This document shows, one piece after another, positions 21,923-35,600 of a DNA stretch of 64,000 nucleotides. A model generated the notes under the pieces. The model made no database searches. It saw only the letters and a program-made list of their open reading frames with translations, and was not told where the DNA came from. A program made the position numbers and the translations under genes. Position 1 is the stretch's first letter. Every line of letters starts with the position of its first letter. This DNA comes from Morinoia aosen (lineage: Eukaryota; Arthropoda; Malacostraca; Amphipoda; Talitridae): the NCBI GenBank assembly GCA_030386875.1, contig JASJYW010000026.1:9504246-9568245 (forward strand). Reading direction: 5' to 3'.

Positions 21923-23392
21923 ATGTCGGGCAGTGACTCTGACGAATACGAGTACATAAGAACCACCCCGTACGTGACTCGAGTAGAAAGAGTTTCAGTT
22001 CCTATTTTTTCCGCGAAGTCGATTGCTGTACCCAACACGATGGCGACCACCACCACTGTCACCCCTGTTACCAGTGCAGTCACTACCACAGTTAGCCCTG
22101 TAACTAGTACGGTTACCGCTGTGACGACTTCTATTGTCGGTCCGATACCTAGTGTTGTAATTGCTGGGCAGGATCTGCCGCAGTACCGAGGTAGAAAACG
22201 AAGAAACGACCCTGACTTCATAGAAAATAAGTCACTAGAAACGCATATAAAGAATGTGCGAGCATATTTCAATATGCTGTCAGATAATTCGGAAGAAGCA
22301 AAACTAAACTTATTGTTGCGAACTGCAGACAAGCGGGTAGGCGACTTCAATACGGTCGTAGCCTCCATAATTAGTGAAGGTTATGAATTAAGTTTCGAAG
22401 AAGTCGTGCACCTGTTAGAAAATATCTACGTGTCAAAAGGTGAAAGATCGTTGCACGCGGTCGCCTGTGATCTAAATAACGTACGCCTGAAAAGAAACGA
22501 TGCATTAGCTAGCCAGTTCGTGGCTATCCTGTCCAAAATCCGTAAATTTACCCACAGAATAATGACCAGCCCGGAGTGTTCGAACAGAGCCCACCCCTAT
22601 GTAGTAAATTGTCCCGATCCTGTTGCCCTCGATAAGTATGTCGAGAATACTTTAGTTGTTGCGTTAGCTATGGCCATCATCAACCCTCTAGTAACAGAAG
22701 ATTTTTCCAAAAAACTATTCAATAAACCCTTCAAATCGTCGGAAGAGCTTCTTCAGAGATTCGTGACTGTAATTAGAAATTTTCCCGAGGATAAGCAAAT
22801 ATTAGCGACTCGATCTGAGAGATCTATGGAAATCTATTGTGCTGAGGATGATCATTCGTCCGAATCAAACTTCGAAGCTGCCTGTGATGAGGCCGAAGTG
22901 CATACAATGACAAGAGGCGGATTTCAAGGTAGAGGTAGGACGCGTAGGCCCTACTCTAGACCAAACTACCCAAGACCAATTTTCCGTGCTAGGCCTTACG
23001 TCAAACCTTATGTTGGAGACCGGGAATTGGGGACTCTAGAAGTCCAGGCATTGGAGACAGCTGAAACAAAGCGTTGCTCGAAGTGTTACAATCATGTGTG
23101 TGTCTGTCAAGGACAAAGTGAGTCGGCAACCACTGTGGCCAGGAAACCGACTGATTGGTACAAACCAGGTTCATCTCAGACAGCCACCGAGCATTCACTG
23201 CGTGATGTAGCGTGTTTTCGTTGTAATAAGTTAGGACACTACGCAAGAGACTGTAGGTCCAGACGAGACTATTTCAACAGACCAGGCAAACCGGATCGTG
23301 TCCGTGCGCGAGGACAGTATAAAACTCGTATGTCAGAAAAAGGCCAGGTAGAAACTTACCAAACTAACAGTGGCAATGATTTTTTAGCGTAA
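21923..23392 (+). CDS. gag: Gag polyprotein, element 2
   Basis: 489 residues from ATG 21923, fully open and near-identical to element 1 Gag. Differences seen include Gly to Glu near residue 24, Leu to Phe in the capsid-like region and Arg to Lys after the zinc knuckle. The CCHC knuckle and the upstream Cys cluster are unchanged. Most coding differences I saw against element 1 gag are transitions. The slippery T TTT TTA is at 23380-23386. Confidence 0.92.
   Translation: MSGSDSDEYEYIRTTPYVTRVERVSVPIFSAKSIAVPNTMATTTTVTPVTSAVTTTVSPVTSTVTAVTTSIVGPIPSVVIAGQDLPQYRGRKRRNDPDFIENKSLETHIKNVRAYFNMLSDNSEEAKLNLLLRTADKRVGDFNTVVASIISEGYELSFEEVVHLLENIYVSKGERSLHAVACDLNNVRLKRNDALASQFVAILSKIRKFTHRIMTSPECSNRAHPYVVNCPDPVALDKYVENTLVVALAMAIINPLVTEDFSKKLFNKPFKSSEELLQRFVTVIRNFPEDKQILATRSERSMEIYCAEDDHSSESNFEAACDEAEVHTMTRGGFQGRGRTRRPYSRPNYPRPIFRARPYVKPYVGDRELGTLEVQALETAETKRCSKCYNHVCVCQGQSESATTVARKPTDWYKPGSSQTATEHSLRDVACFRCNKLGHYARDCRSRRDYFNRPGKPDRVRARGQYKTRMSEKGQVETYQTNSGNDFLA
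23380..23386 (+). promoter_or_regulatory. -1 ribosomal frameshift site, element 2
   Basis: Same heptamer and phase as in element 1, directly before the gag TAA at 23390. Confidence 0.83.
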
Positions 23393-26300
23393 ACAGCAGA
23401 GACGATTTCATTTCCGATAGAAATAACGTCAATGGTAAAAATGAAACTACAATAACTAAGTATGACTCTACGGCGACAGATCCCTGTGAACCCGAGGAGA
23501 ATTCTGGTGCTGAAGATTCCCTCGTTAAAAATGTCGAGAGAGTTGATGTGTTAAACATGTCTGAAGATTCCCTCGTTAAAAATGTTGAGATGATAGATCC
23601 ACTAATTAAGTGTGAAAATACATATGAATCGCTGGGAGAGGCGGAATTAAGTGATGATCTGAACTCTCATGGCACTGAGACAGAAAGCCATGTGACGACG
23701 AACGTTTGTAAATACGAAGAAGATGAAGAAGTTGAAGTCACAGGACAAAATGAATTATTTGTAATACGAAAAAGTCATAAGCCCATGATTGTGCTTAGAA
23801 AAGATGCAGACCTGTGGAATGCATTGATTGATTCAGGATCAGAGAAATGCCTAATCAGCTACCACAGAATAAGTGAGATAAGTAATGACGTGAAGCCAAG
23901 TTCTCTGACTATAAAAGGCGTTAACGCTAAGAGTAATGTTGAGGGCGAGGTGGAGCTTGTCCTAAAGTTAAAAAACGGTGTAAGTTTAAAGACAAATGCT
24001 TAAATAATTAATGATGGTATTTACAATCATGACGTCATTATTGGGCGTGATTTATTAGACAAGAACGCCGTTGTAGACTTAAAACAAGGATGTTTAATTA
24101 TCAAAGACGAGAAAATCCCCTTTGCAGAGGTAAAACGACGAAAAATGAGAAAGACAGAGTGTCTCGAGTATTTAATAGAGAATACTGAGTGTCTCATGGC
24201 AGACACGATCACGTCCAGAGCTAAGAAAAAAGTCCTAAATAAGCTAAGAGAGAAGAGAGAAAACTTCAGGACGAGCCATGCTGAGAGAGCAGGCGAGGAA
24301 GTAAAAAGGGATGGTAAGAGAGAAATTCAGCCTGTTCGAGGCGTAGTTGCAGTTACCAATTCCTACACAGGGCCAAGGCCGTTAAGAGTGCATACTCGAC
24401 AAGTGGAGATTGCTCCTAATGTAATTTTGAAACATGTTGGACATGTTGGAAAGTGTAAAAATGGAGAATACATAATAAAGAAAGCAACTTTAAAAGAAGG
24501 CATTTGTGTCGCAGAAGCGATTGTGAGAGTTAACAATAGGAGAAAGATTCCGTTGTTGTTAATTAATAGCTCCGACAGAGCAATTGTTTTGCCAGAGAAT
24601 GCAATTATAAGTACCTTAGAAAAAGTGGAAAAGGATCACATTGAATCCGAAGTTTACTTGCCAGATGTACAAGGAGAATTAAAGGGAGGATTGAGTACCT
24701 TTGTGGAGGCAGCGAGTGTTGTTCAGGACAGTCATTTAGATGTCGAGAAGAAAGACACTAATAGTAAATCTGTCGGGATCACAGGAGTTGTCGACAAAGG
24801 GTACGTTTCTGATTCCAAAGAAATAGCCCGTGGTCGGCGGAAATTAAATAATGATGATATCAAGTGTAACGATGACGAAATGAAGCCTGAATTGCTGAGT
24901 TTGTTGAATGAATTCAGAGACGTTATTACTATAGAGAATGAATCGATCTCAGCTGCTGCGATTAAACCATACAAAATACGTTTGAAACCTAACGTGGATG
25001 TCGTAAATGTCCCTCCCTATCGTATTGCCCACCGTTACATGGAAGACTTGAAAGTCGTTAACGAAAAAATGTTAGACGACGGAATTATTAGACCATCGAT
25101 TTCAGCTTATAATTCACCGATAATTGTAGTTCATAAGAAAGATGGAACTATACGTCCGGTAGTTGACTTTCGCAAAGTAAATGAGGTAATTCATGAAGAA
25201 TCGTTCCCGCTGCCGCGCGTGGACGAGATTCTCTATAGTTTAAATGGTCAAAAATACTTTTCAAAACTAGATCTAAGGTCAGGATATCATAATATTACAC
25301 TGACCGATGAGAGTAAAGAAATAACAGCGTTCACAGTTGGTAGCAGAAAATACGAGTTCAATCGTTTACCCTTTGGTTTAAAAACCTCACCTGCATATTT
25401 CCAGTCAGTAATGACGCAAACGCTATCCCCTGTACTAGGAAAACTATCTTTCGTCTTTATGGACGACGTGCTCATATTTTCTAAGGAGAAGGCACAGCAT
25501 CTTGCCGATATAAAAGTTGTACTTGAACTATTAAGAAACGCTAGATTGTCAATAAAAACGGAAAAATGCGAATTTTTCCGTGACGAGATTGAATATCTCG
25601 GACATTCCATTAGTGGAATGGGAACCAGAAGCACCGGTACTGACAAAGTAAAGAATTTAGACATTCCTAAGAATGTCAAGCAGTTACAATCATTCCTAGG
25701 TCTAGTAAATTTCTTTCGTAGGTACATAAAAAATTTTGCGAGTATCGCAAGCCCGCTCTATAATCTTCTGAAGAAAAATGTTGAATTCAATTGGTCTAAG
25801 GATTGTCAAAACGCTTTTGAAAAATTGAAGGATGAACTGTGTGACAACACAACCTTGAGTCATCCAAACTTCGATCAAAATTTTCATCTATTTTGTGATG
25901 CATCAAACATCGGCATAGGAGCTGTTTTACTCCAATCATCTACTGATAAAGTTCGAAACATGAGACCTGTCGCATTTTTTTCTAAAACGTTGAATTCCAC
26001 CCAACGAAGATACTCAACAACTAAAAAGGAGATGTTTGCTATAGTTGAAGCGTTGAAGTACTTTAAATATCTTGTTTTAGGCTATGATCTGGTCGTTTAC
26101 ACCGATCATAAGCCTTTAGTTCCTTTATTTTCAAAGAAATTGCCTGAAGACAACACGCTCGCGAGATGGAGTATTTATGTCCAAGCTTTTGATGCCAAAT
26201 TAAAGCATTTTTCTGGGAAGGCGAATAGTGCCGCCGATGCATTAAGTAGATTAAATCATGACAAAAATCCTTTAACAGAAAGAGAACTATTAGAGTGTTC

Positions 26301-27798
26301 TGAATTAACCCCTGATGTAGAGACTTTTCCCGTTGTAACCAGGCTGCAAGCCGCTGCTGCAGGTAACAAATGTAACAAGCCAGTGACTAAGGAAGAGTTC
26401 GAGGAGACAATGCCAGGAAGTAAGGACGGAAGAAACAACAACAGTACTGCTGAACAACAGACAGACCCCAGACGTGAACCCAGTGACTTTAATAGCAGAC
26501 AGAAAACAAGCTTATGCAGACTGGATAAAGTTAACAAGACTACAGACCATTCAAGTATGAACGACAACTGGTCGTTAGACGAATTTAAACGTGAACAAGA
26601 TAGTGATGCCTTTTGTTCTGAAATGAAGGATGCCCTAGAGAATGCAACAAAAGTTTCTAATACTGACATGAATGAATTTCTGATTATGAATGACATTTTG
26701 TATAAAAGACGAAGAATTGACCACAGACCCAGCACCATTCTGACTATTGTGGTGCCGTATACTCTGCTGCACAAGACAATTCTATTCATCCATAATTTGT
26801 CCCATACAGATTTGAATCATACCTTGTTTAAGTTTAAATTAAAATATTTTCATCCGTACGAACGGACAATTACACGCAAAATTGTTGAATCTTGTGACAT
26901 CTGTAAGATTCTAAAATAACGAATACCGATGCCGATTAAAATTCTAAATGCTCCAATTGGAACACGATGTTTTCAAACGGTCAGCATGGACTTCTACGGT
27001 CCATTAACAATGACAGACAATGGGAACAAATATATTCTTGTAATTATCGACCTATTTTCCCGTTTTGTTAAATTATATTCGACTAATGACCGACGCACAG
27101 AGACTGTTACAGACTGTCTATGGAATTTTTGCTGTTTGTTTGGTACCCCGGACGTGTTGTTATCCGACAATGCTGTAGAATTTAAATCATCTAATGTGGG
27201 AAATTTCACAAAATGACTTTCTATCTTGAAAAAGGAAGTTCTGGCATATTCCCCTTTTTCTAATGGCATTGTTGAGCGATGTAATGGAAAAATTCGACAC
27301 CTGCTCAAGTTATATCTAAATTTTCTTACTCATAATGAGTGGGATAAACTATTGGATATTGTGGAGAATTCTATTAACAATAGTTTTAACGAAACTCTCG
27401 GCGATACACCCGCATACACGGTTTTCGGTAGAGATACGTGTGTTTATATCAGTTCTACTAATTTAGAAGACTTCAATGTTGCGACTACATATGAAGATGT
27501 TCACAAACAAAAATTTACCGAGTCATCTATTGTAGTGAACAATATTAGAAATGCGATCATTAACGCCACAATCGAAAGAACTGCCTATAGAAATATGAAA
27601 CGTCGCGATAAAAATTTAAAAGTGACGGACCGTGTACTAGTAAAAAATCATGCCAAAAAACACAAATTACAGCTAAGTTTCTTAGGACCAGGTATCATTG
27701 AAAGGATAGGCAAAAATTATGCAGATATTAAGATCGGTAACAAGATTATCCGATCGAATTTAAACTATGTGCTGCCTTTAGATAAGTTAAGAAGGTGA
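23386..27798 (+). pseudogene. pol: Pol polyprotein, element 2 (three nonsense codons)
   Basis: Frame and length as in element 1 (1,470 codons). In-frame stops: TAA at 24001 (after the protease DSG at 23830), TAA at 26917 (just after the integrase C-x2-C) and TGA at 27214 (between the second Asp, 27166, and the Glu, 27274, of the integrase triad). The reverse transcriptase and RNase H part, with FMDD at 25456, is open from 24145 to 26919. None of these three stops occurs in element 1, so both copies decayed after they were duplicated or separated. Confidence 0.93.
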
Positions 27799-29359
27799 AA
27801 TTGTCAACCTAGTTTGTAATTGTTCATTCATAAATATTCCGAATTTGCCATTCCATATATGCGTTCTATGAGTTTTTAGCTTATAAGTGCGTTCTATGAG
27901 TTCTAGCTTGTAAGAGCGTTCTATGAGTTTCTTTCAAGATTTATATATGTCTTGCGTTAGGAAATATTTTGCTGCGAAACACCTTCAGAAGAGATGTTTA
28001 GCTTAGGATGTTGTCATACTGTTATTGCGTCATCAAAATTGTGTTCGTCAAGCCGTCAGCTAGAGTTGATAAACTGAGATGCAATCTTGGAAATGTCAAC
28101 ACGAGAGTGCGAGCGCGAAGCCGCGAGATCTGCGCTTCTGCCGCAAATTGTTTGGCAACAATGCTAGGCAGTGTAGTTGAAATGAATGTGTCTTAATGAG
28201 AATGAAGCGTTGCCATATTATGAAACGACAATTGCTTACTTAAACTTGTGGCCATGCTAATTTCCTGTGTCGTATCCTTTCAGATTCCTTGGGCGACTTC
28301 TGAACAACTATTTGCACTTCCACCTCCAGTTAGCGCGTAACATTACAACGCTAGACTCCCACATTCTGAATCTGAATACCATAGATCAGAGTATCATGTT
28401 CCGATTATCCAATCTCCAACGGAGTAGTAACCTTCCATGTCTTAGATTAATTCTATTTTATACGGAAAAAATCTCTATTATATACGGATTATGTATTCTA
28501 TTTTATAGATTATTTTGTTCATGTATTCACGTGAAATATTGAGACGAAGTATTATATTGCGAATAGAAAAACCAAATTGCACGCTTGTAGTTTAGTTGAA
28601 TTGAAATATGTTAATTTAAATCGTAGGACGATTTGAATCCTATTCTACTTTTACCTTGCCAATTGTGGTAATGTAATGTACTGTTTTGCGCATTTAAACC
28701 TCTTTTTGATATTTTTATGTAACATAGTCTTATGATGGATTTTTCCTTTTTATTTCCAATTGCATTGAAAATTCTGTTCTCGAAATATGTTAATATGTTA
28801 ATCCAAAATAAAAATTTTGTTCTCGATCTGACGGTAGGTGTCCAGCTTGTTCAAGAAAGTGTACCTTATGGAAAGGATTTATTAAGTACGCGTTTTGATG
28901 TTTGATTTTGATATTTTGATATGTTAATAAAATTGTGTGGTGTATCCATTTGTATCCGAAATATCTGGAGTATCCAAGAATTCTAAGAATCAATTGATAA
29001 ATAACTTGATAATGAATGAACAAATTGTTTGAGCTAAGTGCGTAGAGTGATTATTTGGTTGATTTTGGGTAATAAATCTAGTATTGAATTGACACTAAAA
29101 TATAATATTGACACTAAAAATAATGTTTAACAAGATGTAGGATTACCGTTGAAATTTGTTTATGATGACAGCAAAGGCCATACCTGCCTACCTCCGTTCA
29201 TAATTCGGAAGCAATTTTGTCATACGTTCTGATCTGTGTAATTACCTTGACGGGTTGTAAGAATTATTGATCGTCAAAGGGATAATCAATGTGATTGATT
29301 GACGTTTTAAAAATATTTTTATTGTAATAAAAAATTTTTTGTGCGTGGGGGGTCCTAGA
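27799..29359 (+). other. 3' non-coding region of element 2
   Basis: Parallel to element 1: 27-28 bp repeats just after pol, acceptor-like TTTCAG ending at 28283, third-ORF remnant tail at about 28308-28340 and G-run before the LTR (about 29346). No gene seen. Confidence 0.8.
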
Positions 29360-29677
29360 TGTGCGCCCGCCAGGCATATAAATAGAATCGGCCAGAGACA
29401 TCGTCGTTCATTAGCGGTGGTTTGCCGTAGAGGTCGCATTACAAACTGAAGCGTCGCTGTTCAGTAACGGGAGCTCGGCTGTCGAGAAAGCATCTGTAGA
29501 GATCACAGATGCACTATAGAAGTAACGAGATTACCTTCCGATCTAAAGATTCTCTACCAATTACGAAGCCTGTGTCAATTCTGAAGTAACAATGAAGGAT
29601 AACCACGTTACTGCATCTGATTCACTCCCGAACCTCATTCGCGTTAGTTTCGACCTGATACTGAAAAGGCCGGAACA
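29360..29677 (+). repeat. 3' LTR of element 2 (AATAAA lost)
   Basis: 318 bp, one base shorter than its partner because a T is missing in a TTT run. The polyadenylation motif at 29591-29596 reads AATGAA. Other substitutions include G to C in GGCGAGAG and G to A in GATGCGC. It is followed by CGGC (29678-29681). Confidence 0.94.
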
Positions 29678-32600
29678 CGGCCAAGAAATGGCCCAAAACA
29701 CGTATTTTAAGCTCTGTCGACCGTGGAATCGGCTAATTATGCACTTTCCGCCTATGTCCACACGGGAAACAGCAAACGACGTGATTTTCACCGCATTCGG
29801 CCTAGGAATGGCCCAAAACACGCATTCTAGCTCTGTCGACCGTGGAATCGGCTAAATTGCACTTTCCGCCTATGTCGCCACGGGAACAGCAAACGACGTG
29901 ATTTTCACCGCATTCGGCCTAGGAATGGCCCAAAACACGCATTTTAGCTCTGTCGACCGTGAAACGGCTAAATATGCACTTTCCACCAACGTCGCCACGG
30001 AAACAGCAAACGACGTGATTTTCACCGCATTCGGCCTAGAATGGCCAAAAACACGCATTTTAGCCCTGTCGACCGTGGAATCGGCTAAATATGCACTTTC
30101 CGCCTATGTCGCCACGGGAATCAGCAAACGACGTGATTTTCACCGCTTCGGCCTGGGAATGGCCCAAAACACGCATTTTAGCTCTGTCGACCGTGGAATC
30201 GGCTAAATATGCACTTTCCGCCTATGTCGCCACGGGAAACAGCAAACGACGTGATTTTCACCGCATTCGGCCCTCGGAATGGCCAAAAACACGCATTTTA
30301 GCCCTGTCGACCGTGGAATCGGCTAAATATGCACTTTCCGCCTATGTCGCCGCGGGAAACAGCAAACGACGTGATTTTCACCACAACGGCCTAAGAATGG
30401 CCCAAAACACGTATTTTAGCTCTGTCGACCGTGGAATCGGCTATATCTGCACTTTTCGCCTATATCGCCACGGGAAACAGCAAACGACGTGATTTCACCG
30501 CATTCGGCCTAGGAATGGCCCAAAACACGCATTTTAGCCCTGTCGACCGTGGAATCGGCAAAATATGCACTTTCCGCCTATGTCGCCACGGGAACAGCAA
30601 ACGACGTGATTTTCACCGCATTCGGCCTAGGAATGGCCCAAAACACGCCTTTTAGCTCTGTCGACCGTGGAAACTGCTAAATATGCACTTTCCGCCTATG
30701 TCGCAACGGGAAACAGCAAACGACGTGATTTTCTCCGCATTCGGCCTAGGAAGGCCCAAAACACGCATTTTAGCTCTGCCGACCGTGGAATCGGATAAAT
30801 ATGCACTTTCCGCCTATTTCGCCAACGGGTAACAGCAACGACGTGATTTTCACCGCATTCGGCCTAGGAATGGCCAAAACACGCATTTTAGCTCTGTCCG
30901 ACCGTGGAATCGGCTAAATATGCACTTTCCGCCTATGTCGCCACGAACAGCAAACGACGTTATTTTCACCGCATTCGGCCTAGAATGGCCAAAACACGCA
31001 TTTAGCTCTGTCGACCGAGGGAAACGGCAAAATATGCACTTTCCGCCTATGTCGCCACGGGAAACAGCAAACGACGTGATTTTCACCGCTTTCGGCCTAG
31101 GAATGGCCAAAAACACGCATTTTAGCCTGTCGACCGTGGAATCGGCTAAATATGCACTTTCCGCCTATGTCGCCACGGGAAACAGCAAACGACGTGATTT
31201 TCACCGCATTCGGCCTAGGAATGGCCAAAAACACGCATTTTAGCTCTGTCGACCGTGGAATCGGCTAAATATGCACTTTCCGCCTATGTCGCCACGGAAA
31301 ACAGCAAACCGACGTGATTTTCACCGCATTCGGCCTAGGAATGGCCCAAAACACGCATTTTAGCTCTGTCGACCGTGGAATCGGCTAAATATGCACTTTC
31401 CGCCTATGCCACCACGGAAACAGCAAACGACGTGATTTTCACCGCATTCGGCCTAGGAATGGCCCTAAACACGCATTTTAGCTCTGTCGACCGTAGAAAC
31501 GGCTAAATATGCACTTTTCGCCTATGTCGCCACGGGAAACAGCAAACTCGTGATTTCACCGCATTCGGCCTAGGAATGGCCATAAACACGCATTTTAGCC
31601 CTGTCGACCGTGGAATCGGCTAAATATGCACTTTCCGCCTATGTCGCCACGGGAAACAGCAAACGACGTGATTTTCACCGCATTCGGCCTAGGAATGGCC
31701 CAAAACACGCATTTTAGCTCTGTCGACCGTGGAATCTGCTATATATGCACTTTCCGCCTATGTCGCCACGGGAAACAGCAAACGACGTAATTTTCACCGC
31801 ATTCGGCCTCGGAATGGCCCAGAACACGCATTTAGCTCTGTCGACCGTGAATCGGCTAAATATGCACTTTCCGCCTATGTCGCCACGGGAAACAGCAAAC
31901 GACGTGATTTTCACCGCATTCGGCTAGGAATGGCCCAAAACACTCATTTTAGCTCTGTCGACCGTTGAATCGGCTAAATATGCACTTTCCGCCTATGTCG
32001 CCACGGGAAACAGCAAACGACTTGATTTTCACCGCATTCGGCCTAGGAATGGCCCAAAACACGCATTTTAGCTCTGTCGACCGAGGGAAACGGCTAAATA
32101 TGCACTTCCCGCCTATGTCGCCACTGGAAACAGCAAACGACGTGATTTTCACCGCTTTCGGCCTAGGAATGGCCAAAAACACGCATTTTAGCCCTGTCGA
32201 CCGTGGAATCGGCTAAATATGCACTTTCCGCCTATGTCGCCACGGGAAACAGCAAACGACGTGATTTTCACCGCATTCGGCCTAGGAATGGCCCAAAACA
32301 CGCATTTTAGCTCTGTCGACCGTGGAATCGGCTATATATGCAGTTTCCGCCTTTGTCGCCACGGGAAACAGCAAACGACGTGATTTTCACCGCATTCGGC
32401 CTAGGAATGGCCCAAAACACGCATTTTAGCTCTGTCGACCGTGGAATCGGCTAAATATGCACTTTCCGCCTATGTCGCCACGGGAAACAGCAAACGACGT
32501 GATTTTCACCGCATTCGGCCTAGGAATGGCCCATAACACGCATTTTAGCTCTGTCGACCGTGGAATCGGTTAAATATGCACTTTCCGCCTATGTCGCCAC

Positions 32601-35600
32601 GGGAAACAGCAAACGACGTGATTTTCACCGCATTCGGCCTAGGAATGGCCCAAAACACGCATTTTAGCTCTGTCGACCGTGGAATCGGCTAAATATGCAC
32701 TTTCCGCCTATGTCGCCACGGGAAACAGCAAACGACGTGATTTTCACCGCATTCGGCCTAGAATGGCCAAAAACACGCTTTTTAGCCTGTCGACCGTGGA
32801 ATCGGCTAAATATGCACTTTCCGCCTATGTCGCCACGGGAATCAGCAAACGACGTGATTTTCACCGCATTCGGCCTAGGAATGGCCCAAAACACGCATTT
32901 TAGCTCTGTCGACCGTGGAATCGGCTAATATGCACTTTCCGCCTATTTCGCCACGGAAACAGCAAACGACGTGATTTTCACCGCATTCGGCCTCGGAATG
33001 GCCCAGAACACGCATTTTAGCTCTGTCGACCGTGAAATCGGCTAAATATGCACTTTCCGCCTATGTCGCCACGGGAAACAGCAAACGACGTGATTTTCAC
33101 CGCATTCGGCCTAGGAATGGCCCAAAACACTCATTTTAGCTCTGTCGACCGTGGAATCGGCTGAATATGCACTTTCCGCCTATGTCGCCACGGGAAACAG
33201 CAAACGACGTGATTTTCACCGCATTCGGCCTAGGAATGGCCAAAACACGCATTTTAGCTCTGTCGACCGAGGAAATGGCTAAATATGCACTTTCCGCCTA
33301 TGTCGCCACGGGAAACAGCAAACGACGTGATTTTCACCGCTTTCGGCCTAGGAATGGCCAAAAACACGCATTTTAGCCCTGTCGACCGTGAAATCGGCTA
33401 TATATGCACTTTCCGCCTACGTCGCCACGGGAAACAGCAAACGACGTGATTTTCACCGCATTCGGCCTAGGAATGGCCCAAAACAGCTTTTAGCTCTGTC
33501 GACCGTGGAATCGGCTATATATGCACTTTCCGCCTATGTCGCCACGGGAAACAGCAAACGACGTGATTTTCACCGCATTCGGCCTAGGAATGGCCCAAAA
33601 CACGCATTTTAGCTCTGTCGACCGTGGAATCGGTTAAATATGCACTTTCCGCCTATGTCGCCACGGGAAACACAAACGACGTGATTTTCACCGCATTCGG
33701 CCTAGGAATGGCCCAAAACACGCATTTAGCTTTGTCGACCGTGGAATCGGCTAAATATGCACTTTCCGCCTATGTCGCCACGGGAAACAGCAAACGACGT
33801 GATTTTCACCGCATTCGGCCTAGGAATGGCCCAAAACACGCATTTTAGCTCTGTCGACCGTGGAAACGGCTAAATATGCACTTTTCGCCTATGTCGCCCC
33901 GGGAAACAGCAAACTACGTGATTTTCACCGCATTCGGCCTAGGAATGGCCATAAACACGCATTTTAGCCCTGTCGACCGTGGAATCGGCTAAATATGCAC
34001 TTTCCGCCTATGTCGCCACGGGAAACAGCAAACGACGTGATTTTCACCGCATTCGGCCTAGGAATGGCCCAAAACACGCATTTTAGTTCTGTCGACCGTG
34101 GAATCGGCTATGTATGCACTTTCCGCCTATGTCGCCAAGGGAAACAGCAAACGACGTGATTTTCACCGCATTCGGCTAGGAATGGCCCAAAACACGCATT
34201 TTAGCTCTGTCGACCGTGGAATCTGCTAAATATGCACTTTCCGCCGATGTCGCCACGGGAAACAGCAAACGACGTGATTTTGACCGCATTCGGCCTAGGA
34301 ATGGCCCAAAACACGCATTTAAGCTCTGTCGACCGTGGAAACGGCTAAATATGCACTTTCCGCCTATGTCGCCACGGGAAACAGCAAACGACGTGATTTT
34401 CACCGCATTCGGCCTAGGAATGGCCCAAAACACGCATTTTAGCTCTGTCGACCGTGGAAACGGCTAAATATGCACTTTCCGCCTATGTCGCCACGGGAAA
34501 CAGCAAACGACGTGATTTTCACCGCATTCGGCTAGGAATGACCCAAAAACACGCATTTAGCTCTGTCGACCGTAGAAACGGCTAAATATGCACTTTCCGC
34601 CTATGTCGCCACGGGAAACAGCAAACGACGTGATTTACACCGCATTCGGCCTAGGAATGGCCCAAAACACGCATTTTAGCTCTGTCGACCATGGAATCGG
34701 CTAAATATGCACTTTCCGCCTATGTCGCCACGGGAAACAGCAATCGACGTGATTTTCACCGCAATCGGCCTAGGAATGGCCCCAAAACACGCATTTTAGC
34801 TCTGTCGACCGTGGAATCGGCTAAATATGCACTTTCCGCCTATGTCGCCACGGGAAACAGCAAACGACGTGATTTTCACCGCATTCGGCCTAGGAATGGC
34901 CCAAAACACGCATTTTAGCTCTGTCGACCGTGGAAACGGCTAAATATGCACTTTCCGCCTATGTCGCCACGGGAAACAGCAAACGACGTGATTTTCACCG
35001 CATTCGGCCTAGGAATGGCCGAAAACACGCATTGTAGCCCTGTCGACCGTGGAATCGGCTAAATATGCACTTTCCGCCTATGTCGCCACGGGAAACAGCA
35101 AACGACGTGATTTTCACCGCATTCGGCCTAGGAATGGCCCAAACCACGCATTTTAGCTCTGTCGACCGTGGAATCGGCTATATATGCACTTTCCGCCTAT
35201 GTCGCCACGGGAAACAGCAAACGACGTGATTTTCACCGCATTCGGCCTAGGAATGGCCCAAAACACGCATTTTAGTTCTGTCGACCGTGGAATCGGCTAT
35301 ATATGCACTTTCCGCCTATGTCGCCAAGGGAAACAGCAAACGACGTGGTTTTCACCGCATTCGGCCTAGGAATGGCCCAAAACACGCATTTTAGCTCTGT
35401 CGACCGTGGAATCGGCTAAATATGCACTTTCCGCCTATGTCGCCACGGGAAACAGCAAACGACGTGATTTTGACCGCATTCGGCCTAGGAATGGCCCAAA
35501 ACACGCATTTTAGCTCTGTCGACCATGGAAACGGCTAAATATGCACTTTCCGCCTATGTCGCCACGGGAAACAGCAAACGACGTGATTTTAACCGCATTC

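Larger units (their letters stand above)
20557..29677 (+). mobile_element. LTR retrotransposon, element 2 (subfamily A, tandem duplicate of element 1)
   Basis: Same structure as element 1, shifted by exactly 11,743 bp from the 5' LTR through pol. It sits at the same CGGC site in the same diagnostic monomer, so it arose by duplication of satellite plus element and not by new transposition. Gag is open. Pol has three nonsense codons, none shared with element 1. The third ORF carries the same deletion as in element 1. The 5' LTR end reads ATTA where others have AACA, and the 3' LTR polyadenylation signal is mutated. Confidence 0.96.
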
